DNA of 43,905 nucleotides. Source: an uncultured Erysipelotrichaceae bacterium (lineage in GTDB: Bacteria; Bacillota_I; Bacilli_A; Erysipelotrichales; Erysipelotrichaceae). The stretch's first letter is position 1. Every line of letters begins with the position of its first letter. This document shows positions 23,026 through 32,367 of the stretch, in pieces. Made by a program: the position numbers and the translations under genes. The notes beneath the pieces are model-generated. The model worked only from the letters and a program-made list of their open reading frames with translations. It was not told where the DNA came from and did no database searches. The stretch lies in the NCBI GenBank assembly GCA_934675465.1, contig CAKUQM010000012.1, positions 1 to 43,905 of the forward strand. The letters are read 5' to 3'.

Positions 23026-24582
23026 TTATTCAGCCTCAACAGACTCTACTTTAACATCCTTTTCACTAATATATTTATTAACATATTTCGCAATAATATA
23101 GCTGCTAGAGCCCATTTTTAAGGTAACACCGGTCTTTGTCTCAAAAATCTTAGGAACTGCTAAAGTAGACAATTCTTCTGTATTAATATTTTCAATATCT
23201 ACAAGATTAAAATTAACCTCCAGCAAACCTGAACTAGCACCTTCGATATTATCCAAACCGCCTAACTTTTCAATAATATCTTTAATTGTCTTCTCATCCT
23301 TAGTTGGATTAACCACCATATAACACAAATGACGATAATATAGAATACATAAAGCTAATACCACCACAAAACAAATAATACCAACCATAACAATCGAAAT
23401 AATCGCATCATAATGATTAATGCTTCTAATATTAATAATAAAATCAGGGAAACTACCAGGTAAGGCCGTAATAGTTGAATAGTTACTAATAGAAGAACCT
23501 AAATAAACACCCGCATATGTAAAATAGCCATATACACAAGCAGCTATAAACACAAAGCCGAGCAACAATAGTGGACTTGTAAACAACAAAAACAACATCA
23601 ATGGAAGTGGTGAACCACATACAATTGAAATTAAACTTATAAGAATTAATGGCAACAACATCTTAATCTTTGTTTCCTTATCTGTAAAAGATAAATAAAT
23701 TCCCAAATAACAAGCTGGCACCATAAACAGATTAATCACATAATAAGGTGTGATAAATCTACCAGCACCAGTATAAGTAGTTACACTATCCTTAACATAT
23801 TGCCAAATATTCACATCACCCACAATGCTTTGCCCCGACAATGTTTGAAACGAACCTCCAAGAGATGTAAACCAGAATGGGTATCTAATCGCATTAGACA
23901 ATCCTAATATCGACATTGTTTGATCTAAGAAACCATAAATTAGCATCTTATAAGGATCATCCAAGTTTTTTGAAATATAAACAATACCCTTGGCAAAATA
24001 TGTATAGAATAAAGGACCAACATAAGAAAACAACATACCAGTTGCTGTGCAAAGTACCACATTGTATATCAAAGCAGCTGAGTCCTTATGTAAAAAACCT
24101 AATAAGCTATGACTAGAACGATGTCTACTTCTGATATATGAAAATCTTGTAATAAAAGCAACCACAAAAGCACCAATCATACCTGTTTCAAGTGGATACT
24201 TAGCATTGCCATTAATATTAATCATCGCATTTATACCGGAATTTGTTGTATAAGCGATACTAGATAAATTTTGTGGTACAAACAAAGTCATCGTAATCAA
24301 GAAACTAAAATAACCAACTAAAGCCAAAAGAATTGGAATACCACTATTTGCTTTCTTACAAACAAGATAAATCATAAAAATCAAAGGCAAATTAGAAACA
24401 ATTGTCTGGCCTAATAAAGCACAACCATCCGCAAACATCAACAAATAAGTGTTTGAGAAAGTATAAAAAATATTAACATTTTCATTCTTAATTAAAAAAC
24501 CAAATGCCATCAACATAAACCCAAAGAAAGCAGTTCTAAGAGGCATTTTACAATTTTCATATAAATACATTATCTTCTTCAT
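23026..24582 (-). CDS. Glucose-family PTS EIIC-like membrane protein with a degenerate EIIB domain
   Basis: 518 residues: about ten hydrophobic segments in the EIIC fold (GQTIVSNLPLIFMIYLV near the start), then a soluble tail of about 85 residues aligned with EIIB (DIIEKLGGLDNIEG...AVPKIFETKTGVTLKMGSSSYIIAKYV). Both active parts look lost. The EIIC motif GITEPIEF is replaced by GSPLPLML. In EIIB the phosphorylated Cys and following TRLR are replaced by GLLEV (after NIEGASS). The protein thus cannot carry phosphate on EIIB and may not be an ordinary sugar PTS permease. Possible roles are facilitator, sensor or subunit of another complex. A -10-like TAGAAT lies 7 nt before the ATG, with AAAGG between. 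Confidence 0.8.
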   Translation of the reverse strand: MKKIMYLYENCKMPLRTAFFGFMLMAFGFLIKNENVNIFYTFSNTYLLMFADGCALLGQTIVSNLPLIFMIYLVCKKANSGIPILLALVGYFSFLITMTLFVPQNLSSIAYTTNSGINAMININGNAKYPLETGMIGAFVVAFITRFSYIRSRHRSSHSLLGFLHKDSAALIYNVVLCTATGMLFSYVGPLFYTYFAKGIVYISKNLDDPYKMLIYGFLDQTMSILGLSNAIRYPFWFTSLGGSFQTLSGQSIVGDVNIWQYVKDSVTTYTGAGRFITPYYVINLFMVPACYLGIYLSFTDKETKIKMLLPLILISLISIVCGSPLPLMLFLLFTSPLLLLGFVFIAACVYGYFTYAGVYLGSSISNYSTITALPGSFPDFIINIRSINHYDAIISIVMVGIICFVVVLALCILYYRHLCYMVVNPTKDEKTIKDIIEKLGGLDNIEGASSGLLEVNFNLVDIENINTEELSTLAVPKIFETKTGVTLKMGSSSYIIAKYVNKYISEKDVKVESVEAE

Positions 24583-24618
24583 ACCTTTAATTCTATAATA
24601 AAAAAGAGAGGTATTTTT

Positions 24619-25146
24619 ATGAAAGTTGGAATTATATGCGCCCCAGGGCTAGAAGAATGCGAAGCATTACTTGTTTATGACTTGTTATATAGAAGTGGCA
24701 TTGACGTTAAACTAGTTGGACTAGAAGATGAAATAACATCATCACACAACGTCTCATTTAGAACAGATATTAACATCGACGACTTTAATTATCAAGATTA
24801 TAATGCGATAATATTACCTGGTGGCATGCCTGGAACCTTGAATCTAGAAAACGATCCAAGAGTAAATAAGATAATCGATTATTTCATGGAAAACAACAAA
24901 CTAATCGCAGCAATCTGTGCTGCACCATCCATACTTAATCACAAAGGTCTTCTTAAGCAAGAACGCTTTACTTGCTACCCAGGCTTTGAATGTGGACTAA
25001 AACCCGCAAAAGAAAAAGCGATCAAAGAAGGAAATATCATCACCGGCATCGGACTAGGTGGTGAATTTGAGTTTGCCCATCTAATCATCAAAACACTACT
25101 TGATGAAGAACGCGCAAACGAAGTATTTAATAAAATTCAATACTAG
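24619..25146 (+). CDS. DJ-1/PfpI family protein
   Basis: 175-residue protein of the DJ-1/ThiJ/PfpI superfamily with the nucleophile-elbow cysteine C100 in AAICAAPSIL and the acidic partner in PGLEECEALLVYDLL (E12-E15 region). ILPGGMPGTLNLENDP is the family GG loop. Members act as stress chaperones, glyoxalases or deglycases, and no specific activity is readable here. GAGAGG supports the start. TATAAT precedes it. The MalY/PatB-type gene follows after 8 nt, so the two are probably one operon. Confidence 0.88.
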   Translation: MKVGIICAPGLEECEALLVYDLLYRSGIDVKLVGLEDEITSSHNVSFRTDINIDDFNYQDYNAIILPGGMPGTLNLENDPRVNKIIDYFMENNKLIAAICAAPSILNHKGLLKQERFTCYPGFECGLKPAKEKAIKEGNIITGIGLGGEFEFAHLIIKTLLDEERANEVFNKIQY

Positions 25147-25154
25147 GGGGAAAA

Positions 25155-26318
25155 ATGAACGCACAAGAATTTACAGAAAAGTACTACGTAAAAAGAGAAG
25201 GAACCAACAGTGTCAAATGGGACAAGCCCAACGTTAAAGGTAAACTGCCTTTATGGATTGCGGACGCTGACTTTAAGGAACCACAAGTCGTAATCGATAA
25301 GCTAGTTGAAAGAATTAGGCACGGAAGTTATGGTTATTCGTTCTTACCAGAAGATTACTTTGATGCTTATATTAAGTGGAATGAAAAACAATCTAACATT
25401 ACCTACAAAAAAGAATGGATTAGATTCTCTAAAGGTGCCATCGATGGTTTAACACATGTTATTTGTTCACTAACTAATGAAGGTGATGCTATTTTGATGA
25501 CAACACCAATCTACCATCACTTCTTCTACACAATCGATAACACCAAAAGAACACTAGTAGAATCACCTCTTATCAACGACAACTATCACTTTGAAATGGA
25601 CTATGAAGACATCGAAAAGAAAATAATTGAAAACGATGTTAAATTAATGATTCTATGTTCTCCATGTAACCCAGTTGGCAGAATCTGGACTAAAGAAGAA
25701 TTAGAAAAATTATTTGAAATTACACATAGACACAATGTCATTGTCGTATCTGATGAAGTTCACTCAGAACTAATCATGCCAGGATACAAATTTCTTCCAA
25801 GCTTAGCTTTAAAAGAATATGAAAATGACATTATTACTCTAAACGCTGAATCAAAAACCTTCTCATTAGCCCTATTCCAACATTCACATATCGTATGTCC
25901 AAACAAGGAATGGCTAAAGAAGATTGATGAATACCAAACATACCATGACATCCAAGATCCTAACGCCTTCAATGGCTTAGCTTCTTATTACTGTTATAAG
26001 TACGGTAAAGAATGGCTAGATGGTTTCACTAATACAATCTATGAAAACTATCTATACTTCAAAGAAGAAATGAAAGATTATTGCGATATGCCTGAACTTG
26101 AAGGCTCATACCTAATCTTCCCTGATTTCTCTAAATCAATTAAAGAAGCTAATGTAGCTGAAGTACTTGAAAAAGAATGCAACATTCTTGTAAATTCTGG
26201 TGTCTCATTCTCAAAAGACTATGGAAGCTATGTTAGAGTAAACCTAGCTACTTCGCTTGTAAATATCAAAGAAGCAGTTGCTAGAATCAAAACCTATATA
26301 GACGAAAGAAGAGCCTAA
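25155..26318 (+). CDS. MalY/PatB-family PLP enzyme (cystathionine beta-lyase type)
   Basis: Fold-type I PLP enzyme, 387 residues. LPLWIADADF (31-40) is the MalY/PatB start pattern. N172 (CSPCNPVGRIW), D200 (VVSDEVHSEL) and the Schiff-base K234 (ESKTFSLA) are in place. Close relatives cleave C-S bonds of cystathionine or cysteine, giving pyruvate, ammonia and thiol or sulfide. Other members are aminotransferases, so the reaction is family-level inference. GGGGG precedes the ATG. It is the second gene of a two-gene operon with DJ-1 and ends in a strong terminator. Confidence 0.88.
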   Translation: MNAQEFTEKYYVKREGTNSVKWDKPNVKGKLPLWIADADFKEPQVVIDKLVERIRHGSYGYSFLPEDYFDAYIKWNEKQSNITYKKEWIRFSKGAIDGLTHVICSLTNEGDAILMTTPIYHHFFYTIDNTKRTLVESPLINDNYHFEMDYEDIEKKIIENDVKLMILCSPCNPVGRIWTKEELEKLFEITHRHNVIVVSDEVHSELIMPGYKFLPSLALKEYENDIITLNAESKTFSLALFQHSHIVCPNKEWLKKIDEYQTYHDIQDPNAFNGLASYYCYKYGKEWLDGFTNTIYENYLYFKEEMKDYCDMPELEGSYLIFPDFSKSIKEANVAEVLEKECNILVNSGVSFSKDYGSYVRVNLATSLVNIKEAVARIKTYIDERRA

Positions 26319-26335
26319 ACTCTTCTTTCTTTTTA
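26305..26335 (+). terminator. Terminator of the DJ-1/MalY operon
   Basis: AAAGAAGAG (26305-26313) and CTCTTCTTT (26320-26328) with a 6-nt loop, then CTTTTT. The end touches the stop of the convergent M18 gene. Confidence 0.8.
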
Positions 26336-27571
26336 CTTAATTAAACTTTCGCTATAGAAGGCCTTAACTGCCTTAACCATATAATCATTATCCAAATTAC
26401 CAGCTGTCTCTACACATGAATGCATCGCCAATTGAGCTAGACCAACATCAACTGACAACATCGAACTATGATTATTAGAGATATTACCCAAAGTACTGCC
26501 ACCCCTACTATCACTTCTATTCGCAAAATATTGATAAGGAATATCATGACGTTCCAATAAATCCTTTAAGAGACCAATACTCAAACCATCACTTGTATAA
26601 GCCCTAGTCTCGTGTTTAATGACGATGCCCTTATTCATTGAAGGACGATTCAAGGCATCATGCTTCTCATTATGATTTGGATGCAAGGCATGAGCATTAT
26701 CACAAGACAACATAAAGCCTCTTGCCAACAAACGATAATAATCAATGTTCAATGAGTTACAAATTCTATTTAAATTAGTAAACAAGAAATCAGAATCAGC
26801 ACCCTGTCTTGTACTTGAACCAATCTCTTCATTATCGAAACAACAATATACATTAATATTATTGTCATTAAAATTATCAACAAAACCCATTAAACAGTTA
26901 TATGCACATTGAAGATCATCCAAATGATTACCTGTAATAAATTCATCATTCTTGCCCCATAAATAAGCACTATTCACAGGATACAAGAACAAGTCATAAC
27001 TTAACACATCCTTACCACTATCTTCCTTTAAGAAACTTAAAATATCACCCTTTTCTAATGACACCATAGGAAGCATATCAACTTGTGGATTTAAGTTTAA
27101 GTTAGTATTAACTTCCCTATTCATATGAATCGCAACAGATGGAATTAAACAGAATGGCTTATCATACTTATAAGAACATGACTTAACACTTCCATCTTCC
27201 CTATAAATAATTCTACCTGCAATACTAAGTGGTCTATCTAACCAAGAATAGAAAGTAACGCCACCATATACCTCAGTATTCAATTTAAAATAACCACCCT
27301 CATAGCTACAACAATTAGGTTTCAACACAAAAGATGGACAATCAGAATGAGAAGCAGTTAATTGTAAAGAAGGATTCTCTAAGTTATTACCAATATTAAA
27401 GGCCATAACACTAGAACCATTTCTAATGATGTAATACTTACCACCCTTATCTAAAGCATATGCATCTCTTTCGTCAAGTTCTACATAATGATTCTCATCT
27501 AAAATCTTCTTAATACTATCAATCGCATTATAGCTACTAGGGCTATTATTTAAAAATTCAACTAAATTCAT
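26333..27571 (-). CDS. M18 family aminopeptidase
   Basis: Zinc aminopeptidase of the aspartyl aminopeptidase family, 412 residues. Metal and catalytic motifs are in order: TASHSDCPSF (His), FYSWLDRPLSIAGRI, GNHLDDLQCAY (bridging Asp), DNEEIGSSTRQGA (Glu pair), SCDNAHALHPN (Asp), and a late His in QLAMHSCVETAG. It overlaps the trxB stop by 4 nt (ATGA type), so it is the last gene of the MarR-NrdG/NrdD/TrxB operon. Its link with nucleotide reduction is unclear and may only be transcriptional. Confidence 0.92.
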   Translation of the reverse strand: MNLVEFLNNSPSSYNAIDSIKKILDENHYVELDERDAYALDKGGKYYIIRNGSSVMAFNIGNNLENPSLQLTASHSDCPSFVLKPNCCSYEGGYFKLNTEVYGGVTFYSWLDRPLSIAGRIIYREDGSVKSCSYKYDKPFCLIPSVAIHMNREVNTNLNLNPQVDMLPMVSLEKGDILSFLKEDSGKDVLSYDLFLYPVNSAYLWGKNDEFITGNHLDDLQCAYNCLMGFVDNFNDNNINVYCCFDNEEIGSSTRQGADSDFLFTNLNRICNSLNIDYYRLLARGFMLSCDNAHALHPNHNEKHDALNRPSMNKGIVIKHETRAYTSDGLSIGLLKDLLERHDIPYQYFANRSDSRGGSTLGNISNNHSSMLSVDVGLAQLAMHSCVETAGNLDNDYMVKAVKAFYSESLIK

Positions 27572-28470
27572 TTCACACCTCTTAAATATCTACTGGCATT
27601 AATGGCACAATTAGCACCATCGCCACAGGCAGTAACTACCTGTCTTAACTTCTTTTGACGGCAATCACCTGCCACAAAAATATTATCATACTTTGTATAA
27701 CCATTCTCATCGCTGATGAAATATCCTCTATCATCCAAGTCTAACAAATCCTTAAAATACTTATTATCAGGAACTAAGCCAATAGCCAAGAAAACACCAT
27801 CACATAATATTTCCTCGCCATTAAAACTAACGCCCTTGAAAGAATCTTCCACAATATACTTAATATTTGAACAATTAAAATAAGCAGTGATATTATCATG
27901 ACTCTCTAGTTGTTTAATCAAAGATGCTTCACCAGTAAATTCACTTAAATCTTGTAAGATAATCACTTTCTTACAGATATTAGCTAAGATATCAGCCTCA
28001 ACTAAAGCTGAATTACCCCCACCTACCAAAACTACTGTCTTATCTTTGTATAAACCAGCATCACATACAGCACAAAAATGTACATGCTTGCCAATCAGTT
28101 CTTCCTCATGTTCAACATTTAAACGACGATGAACACTACCGGTTGCCAATATTAAACTTTTACAAAGAATATCACCTGTATCTTTTAAGTTAACAGTAAT
28201 AACATCACCTGGTGACACTTTAACACATTCATCAAAAACAAGTTCACCACCCAAGTTACTAACCTGTTCTAACAATAGATCACCATACTCATCACCACTG
28301 ATTTTATTAAAACCTGGGATATTTAAAACACTTGGCGAACTTGTAATCTGTCCGCCAAATACATCTCTTTCAATAACCGCTACACTATGGCCATTTCTTA
28401 GACCATAGATGGCAGAAGTAAGCCCCGCAGGACCTCCTCCTACTATCACTAAATCATAAATATTACTCAT
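27568..28470 (-). CDS. trxB: Thioredoxin reductase
   Basis: FAD/NADPH disulfide reductase, 300 residues. FAD-binding GGGPAGLTSAIYGLR (10-24), the redox pair CAVC in HFCAVCDAG, the NADPH motif VGGGNSALVEADIL and the C-terminal FAD motif VFVAGDCRQK are present. It overlaps the reductase gene upstream by 8 nt and the M18 gene by 4 nt. Because the upstream reductase ends in a CPKC glutaredoxin/NrdH-like domain, this enzyme is inferred to deliver NADPH electrons to it. Confidence 0.95.
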   Translation of the reverse strand: MSNIYDLVIVGGGPAGLTSAIYGLRNGHSVAVIERDVFGGQITSSPSVLNIPGFNKISGDEYGDLLLEQVSNLGGELVFDECVKVSPGDVITVNLKDTGDILCKSLILATGSVHRRLNVEHEEELIGKHVHFCAVCDAGLYKDKTVVLVGGGNSALVEADILANICKKVIILQDLSEFTGEASLIKQLESHDNITAYFNCSNIKYIVEDSFKGVSFNGEEILCDGVFLAIGLVPDNKYFKDLLDLDDRGYFISDENGYTKYDNIFVAGDCRQKKLRQVVTACGDGANCAINASRYLRGVK

Positions 28471-30823
28471 GATCTTTTAAATAATCAACTGCCGCATTAG
28501 CACCAGCATACCACTTGCCATTAGTATCAATAATTGTAGGTGTCTCTACCACACCAAGTTTTCTAGCTAACTCAGTATCTTCACTACAATTAACCACATC
28601 ATAATTAATACCCTTTAGTCTTAATCTTTGTTCAGCACCCTTGCATTTAGGACAATGATCCTGTACAAAAATAGTCAAAGATTCTGGCTTATAATCCACT
28701 TTTTCTTCCTTAACAATCTCTTCTTTCACTTCTTTAGCCTTTAGAACAGTTGAATCATTTGGAAGATACTCTACACGATCCTTAAACTCTTGAGCCTTAC
28801 CATCATTCCAGTTAGAAATAGGACGATAATAGCCAGTAATACGAGACCAAACTTCAGTCTTCTTACCACAAATTGGACAAGTATAAACCTCACCTGTAAG
28901 ATAACCATGATCTTCACAAATAGAATAAGTTGGAGAAATAGTATAGTAAGGTAACTTATAATTAGTCGCAATCTTCTTAACAAGACTTGCAGCAGCTCTC
29001 CAATCAGGTAACTTCTCACCTAAGAAAGTATGGAAAACAGTACCTGAAGTATATAAATTCTGGAATCTATCCTCAATATCTAAAGCTCTAAACACATCAT
29101 CAGTAAAACTTACTGGTAAATGTGAAGAGTTTGTATAATACGGAACCTTAGAATCATCATTTGCTGTAATAATATCCTTATATTCCTTCTTATCGTGCTT
29201 CGCCAAACGATAAGCCGTAGACTCCGCAGGAGTAGCTTCCAAGTTGTATAAATCGCCATACATCTCTTGATAAATAACCAAACGCTCACGCATATGATTC
29301 AATACTTCTTCAGTAAAATCTTGAGCAATCTCCTCAGTCAAATCAGCTTTTATCCAGTTTGCGTTTAAACAAGCCTCATTCATACCAACTAAACCGATAG
29401 TAGAGAAATGATTCTTAAATGTACCCAAATATCTTAATGTATATGGATATAAACCATTCTCTAATAACTTAGTAATGACTTCTCTTTTTATCTTTAAAGA
29501 CTTAGCTGAAAGATCCATGATCTTATCCAAACGATTATAGAAGTCTTCCTTATCCTTTGCCAAATAGGCAATACGAGGCATATTAACAGTAACCACACCA
29601 ACAGAACCTGTTGATTCACCAGAACCGAAATAGCCTCCTGATTTCTTTCTTAATTCTCTTAAGTCCAATCTTAAACGACAGCACATTGATCTAATATCAC
29701 TTGGCTTCATATCGGAATTTACATAATTAGAGAAGTAAGGAGTGCCATACTTAGCAGTCATCCCAAACAATAACTTATTATTCTCAGTTTCCGAGAAATC
29801 AAAATCCTTAGTAATTGAATAAGTGGGAATTGGATATTGGAAACCTCTACCATTGGCATCACCCTCCAACATTACTTCAATAAAGGCCTTATTGATCATA
29901 TCCATTTCTTTTTGACACTCTTTATAAGTATATGGAAGTTCTTCGCCACCAACCAAGCAAAATTGTTCAGCCATATCCTCAGGAACTGTCCAGTCTAATG
30001 TAATATTAGAGAAAGGCGCTTGGGTGCCCCAACGAGAAGGTGTATTAACACCATAGACAAAAGATTGGATACATTGTTTAACTTGCTTATAAGATAAATT
30101 ATCTTCTCTTACAAAAGGCGCCAAATAAGTATCAAAGGAAGAAAAAGCCTGTGCACCAGCCCACTCATTTTGCATAATACCCAAGAAATTTACCATTTGA
30201 TTACACAAAGTAGATAAATGCTTTGCAGGAGCAGATGTAATCTTACCCTTAATACCACCTAATCCTTCTTGAATCAATTGTCTAAGTGACCAACCAGCGC
30301 AATATCCTGTAAGCATGCTCAAATCATGAATATGAATATCACAATTACGATGGGCATTAGCTATTTCATTTGGATAAATCTCACTCAACCAATAGTTGGC
30401 TGTAATTGCACCAGAATTTGAAAGAATTAAACCACCAACCGAATAAGTAACTGTCGAATTCTCTTTAACACGCCAGTCAATTGAATCAACATAAGAATTA
30501 ACTAACTTCTTATAGTCCAACATAGTCTCTGACAAATTACGTGCCTTTTCTCTTTGTTTACGATAAAGAATATAAGCCTTAGCAACATCAGCATAATTAC
30601 TCTCAGACAATACCTTTTCAACACTATCTTGAATATCTTCTACATAAACCTTGCCATCTTTTACTTTAGTCTCAAAATCAGCACAAGTTCTAAGTGCCAA
30701 TAGTTCAACCACACTTGGATGAAAGTCTCTACCAACTGCCGCAAAAGCCTTACCAATCGCATTAGAAATCTTATTTACATTAAAATCAACTTCCTTGCCA
30801 TCTCTTTTAATCACCTTATACAT
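28463..30823 (-). CDS. nrdD: Class III (anaerobic) ribonucleotide reductase fused to a C-terminal glutaredoxin-like domain
   Basis: Glycyl-radical enzyme that makes deoxyribonucleotides without oxygen, 786 residues. The N-terminal ATP-cone (VIKRDGKEVDFNVNKISNAI) spans about 1-90. The barrel domain includes NTPSRWGTQAPFSNITLDW, typical of the archaeal/Thermotoga-like branch. A zinc site CEDHGYLTGE...CPICG (C636, H639, C649, C652) and the glycyl radical G664 in SRITGYYRPI follow. After an acidic/basic linker, residues about 715-786 form a glutaredoxin/NrdH-like domain with CPKC at 724-727 and VVETPTI. The redoxin plus adjacent trxB suggest a redoxin-dependent (NrdD2-like) enzyme rather than a formate-dependent one. 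AGGAGG precedes the ATG, 1 nt after the MarR-NrdG stop. Confidence 0.93.
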   Translation of the reverse strand: MYKVIKRDGKEVDFNVNKISNAIGKAFAAVGRDFHPSVVELLALRTCADFETKVKDGKVYVEDIQDSVEKVLSESNYADVAKAYILYRKQREKARNLSETMLDYKKLVNSYVDSIDWRVKENSTVTYSVGGLILSNSGAITANYWLSEIYPNEIANAHRNCDIHIHDLSMLTGYCAGWSLRQLIQEGLGGIKGKITSAPAKHLSTLCNQMVNFLGIMQNEWAGAQAFSSFDTYLAPFVREDNLSYKQVKQCIQSFVYGVNTPSRWGTQAPFSNITLDWTVPEDMAEQFCLVGGEELPYTYKECQKEMDMINKAFIEVMLEGDANGRGFQYPIPTYSITKDFDFSETENNKLLFGMTAKYGTPYFSNYVNSDMKPSDIRSMCCRLRLDLRELRKKSGGYFGSGESTGSVGVVTVNMPRIAYLAKDKEDFYNRLDKIMDLSAKSLKIKREVITKLLENGLYPYTLRYLGTFKNHFSTIGLVGMNEACLNANWIKADLTEEIAQDFTEEVLNHMRERLVIYQEMYGDLYNLEATPAESTAYRLAKHDKKEYKDIITANDDSKVPYYTNSSHLPVSFTDDVFRALDIEDRFQNLYTSGTVFHTFLGEKLPDWRAAASLVKKIATNYKLPYYTISPTYSICEDHGYLTGEVYTCPICGKKTEVWSRITGYYRPISNWNDGKAQEFKDRVEYLPNDSTVLKAKEVKEEIVKEEKVDYKPESLTIFVQDHCPKCKGAEQRLRLKGINYDVVNCSEDTELARKLGVVETPTIIDTNGKWYAGANAAVDYLKDHE

Positions 30824-30824
30824 A

Positions 30825-31967
30825 TTAGTCCTCCTGAATTCCTCTTACATATACATTATCAATATATTTACTCAATACCTCTTGGTATTCTTTCAGCCTA
30901 CTTTCACTCAAACTACTCAAACCACCTTGGATACAAGATTCTCTACTTTCAAAATTTTGCAGATAATATCTTTTAGCACCCTTTAGCCATTTACCTAATG
31001 AATCAAGATCTAAATCCTCATGAAATTCTTTGACAATAGTAGTTCTAAATTCATAATCGACTACATTAGACTTTAGATACTCAACACTTTTTTCTATACC
31101 ACTTAAGTCCATATCATTTAAACCGCAAGTCAAGCTATATTTATCCTTGGTATTCTTAATATCCATGGCTACATAATCCACTAAACCCTCTTCAACCAAT
31201 TCTTTCAATAAGTCGAAACAATAGCCATTTGTATCTAGCTTAACCATCAAACCCAAGTCCTTAATATGTCTGCATAAGTCATTGATACCCTCTTGTAATA
31301 AAGGTTCACCACCGCTTATACAAACACCATCTAGCACATTCTTTCTTTTCTCTAAATATTCAAAAATCAACTTTTGATCAATTTCACCCTCTTGTTCATT
31401 CAAGAAAACAAGTGAACGATTATGACAAAATGGGCATCTAAAGTTACAACCACCAGTAAACAAAGTAGCTGCCATCTTACCTGGATAATCTAATAATGTA
31501 AGCTTTTGAAGACCATAGATATGAATATTTAAATCATTCTCATAATGAGGATATTCCTTAGCCTTATTATTAAGTCTTTCAACAACACTAACATAAGTTA
31601 AATAATCTTCCCTGCTAATATCCTTAAACAAATAATCCTGCCAACCCTGTCTTATCATATATAATTCGGGCATAATATGATCACACTTTGGCGTTGTATT
31701 CAATAACTTCAACCTTTTATCCTCACTACTTAAAGTCATCTCAACATAATTAAGTTGTTCCAACTTTTGAATAGCCTTGGTAATAGTCCCTTTGTCATAA
31801 GCACCAATAACAGCCAATTCATTCATCGAAAGACCCTTATGTTCATAGATTGCCATCAATATAAACATTTGAGTATAAGAAATATCGTATTTAGATAATA
31901 CCTTGTCATAATATTTTTGGTTACAACGATTCAAAATCATTGGATCCACATTCATTAGTCTTTCCAT
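30825..31967 (-). CDS. MarR-family regulator fused to a radical-SAM reductase activase (NrdG-like)
   Basis: 380 residues in two parts. Residues 1-135 are a MarR-type winged helix (ISYTQMFILMAIYEHKGLSMNELAVIGAYDKGTITKAIQKLEQ, then wing SSEDKRLKLLN). Residues about 148-380 are a radical-SAM activase with the cluster motif C174-NFR-C178-PF-C181, GLQKLTLLDYPGKMAATLF before it and ISGGEPLLQ after it. It is expected to install the glycyl radical on the reductase encoded 1 nt downstream. The DNA-binding half implies autoregulation, and a dyad shared with the other nrdD promoter sits at its own promoter. The ATG is 9 nt after TATAAT with no ribosome site. Confidence 0.9.
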   Translation of the reverse strand: MERLMNVDPMILNRCNQKYYDKVLSKYDISYTQMFILMAIYEHKGLSMNELAVIGAYDKGTITKAIQKLEQLNYVEMTLSSEDKRLKLLNTTPKCDHIMPELYMIRQGWQDYLFKDISREDYLTYVSVVERLNNKAKEYPHYENDLNIHIYGLQKLTLLDYPGKMAATLFTGGCNFRCPFCHNRSLVFLNEQEGEIDQKLIFEYLEKRKNVLDGVCISGGEPLLQEGINDLCRHIKDLGLMVKLDTNGYCFDLLKELVEEGLVDYVAMDIKNTKDKYSLTCGLNDMDLSGIEKSVEYLKSNVVDYEFRTTIVKEFHEDLDLDSLGKWLKGAKRYYLQNFESRESCIQGGLSSLSESRLKEYQEVLSKYIDNVYVRGIQED

Positions 31968-31976
31968 AGTGTATTC

Positions 31977-32005
31977 ATTATAACAAATGGTTGAACATTC
32001 AACTA
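31977..32005 (-). promoter_or_regulatory. Promoter and dyad operator of the marR-nrdG operon
   Basis: TATAAT on the minus strand (complement of 31977-31982). Where the -35 and spacer should be lies TGGTTGAACATTCAACTA (31988-32005, plus-strand sense), with perfect GTTGAA/TTCAAC arms. The 20 bp 31986-32005 recur exactly, in reverse complement, at 42176-42195 before nrdD. Confidence 0.75.
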
Positions 32006-32052
32006 ATTTAATACTTATTAATTTAGTAATCCCTGAAACAATATTTCATAGT

Positions 32053-32058
32053 TATAAT
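32053..32058 (+). promoter_or_regulatory. -10 element of acyP, leaderless
   Basis: TATAAT, six bases (AATTTT), then ATG at 32065. No ribosome site and no good -35. Confidence 0.5.
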
Positions 32059-32064
32059 AATTTT

Positions 32065-32367
32065 ATGGAAAGATACTTGATTATTTTTAAAGGACAGGTA
32101 CAAGGAGTAGGCTTTCGCTACACTTGTCAAAGAATTGCAACTGAATTAGATCTAACAGGACAGGCAAAAAACCTCGACAATGGTAACGTCGAGGTTGAGA
32201 TACAAGGTGATGAAGACAAAATAATGACCTTCATTAGTAAAATGTTAAAACAAGGAAGCTACCTAAGCGTAGATGGCTTTAAAGTTAGAAACTTCATTAG
32301 AATCGAAGACTATTATCTTAAAAAAATACCATGTAAACAAGAAAAGAACTTTAAGATTCTATACTAA
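32065..32367 (+). CDS. acyP: Acylphosphatase
   Basis: Small enzyme of 100 residues hydrolysing acyl phosphates. The catalytic Arg is in GQVQGVGFRYTC and the catalytic Asn in AKNLDNGNVEVEIQG, both standard. An upstream ATG at 31987 lies inside the operator of the divergent operon and would add 26 unrelated residues, so 32065 is chosen. The start codon is 6 nt after the -10. Its last 9 nt overlap the end of the convergent SpoU-type gene. Confidence 0.92.
   Translation: MERYLIIFKGQVQGVGFRYTCQRIATELDLTGQAKNLDNGNVEVEIQGDEDKIMTFISKMLKQGSYLSVDGFKVRNFIRIEDYYLKKIPCKQEKNFKILY

Noticed and set aside
31987..32064. Longer acylphosphatase starting at ATG 31987
   Set aside because: The extra codons lie in the operator and promoter of the divergent operon and do not match the family; the ATG at 32065 gives a standard 100-residue protein.
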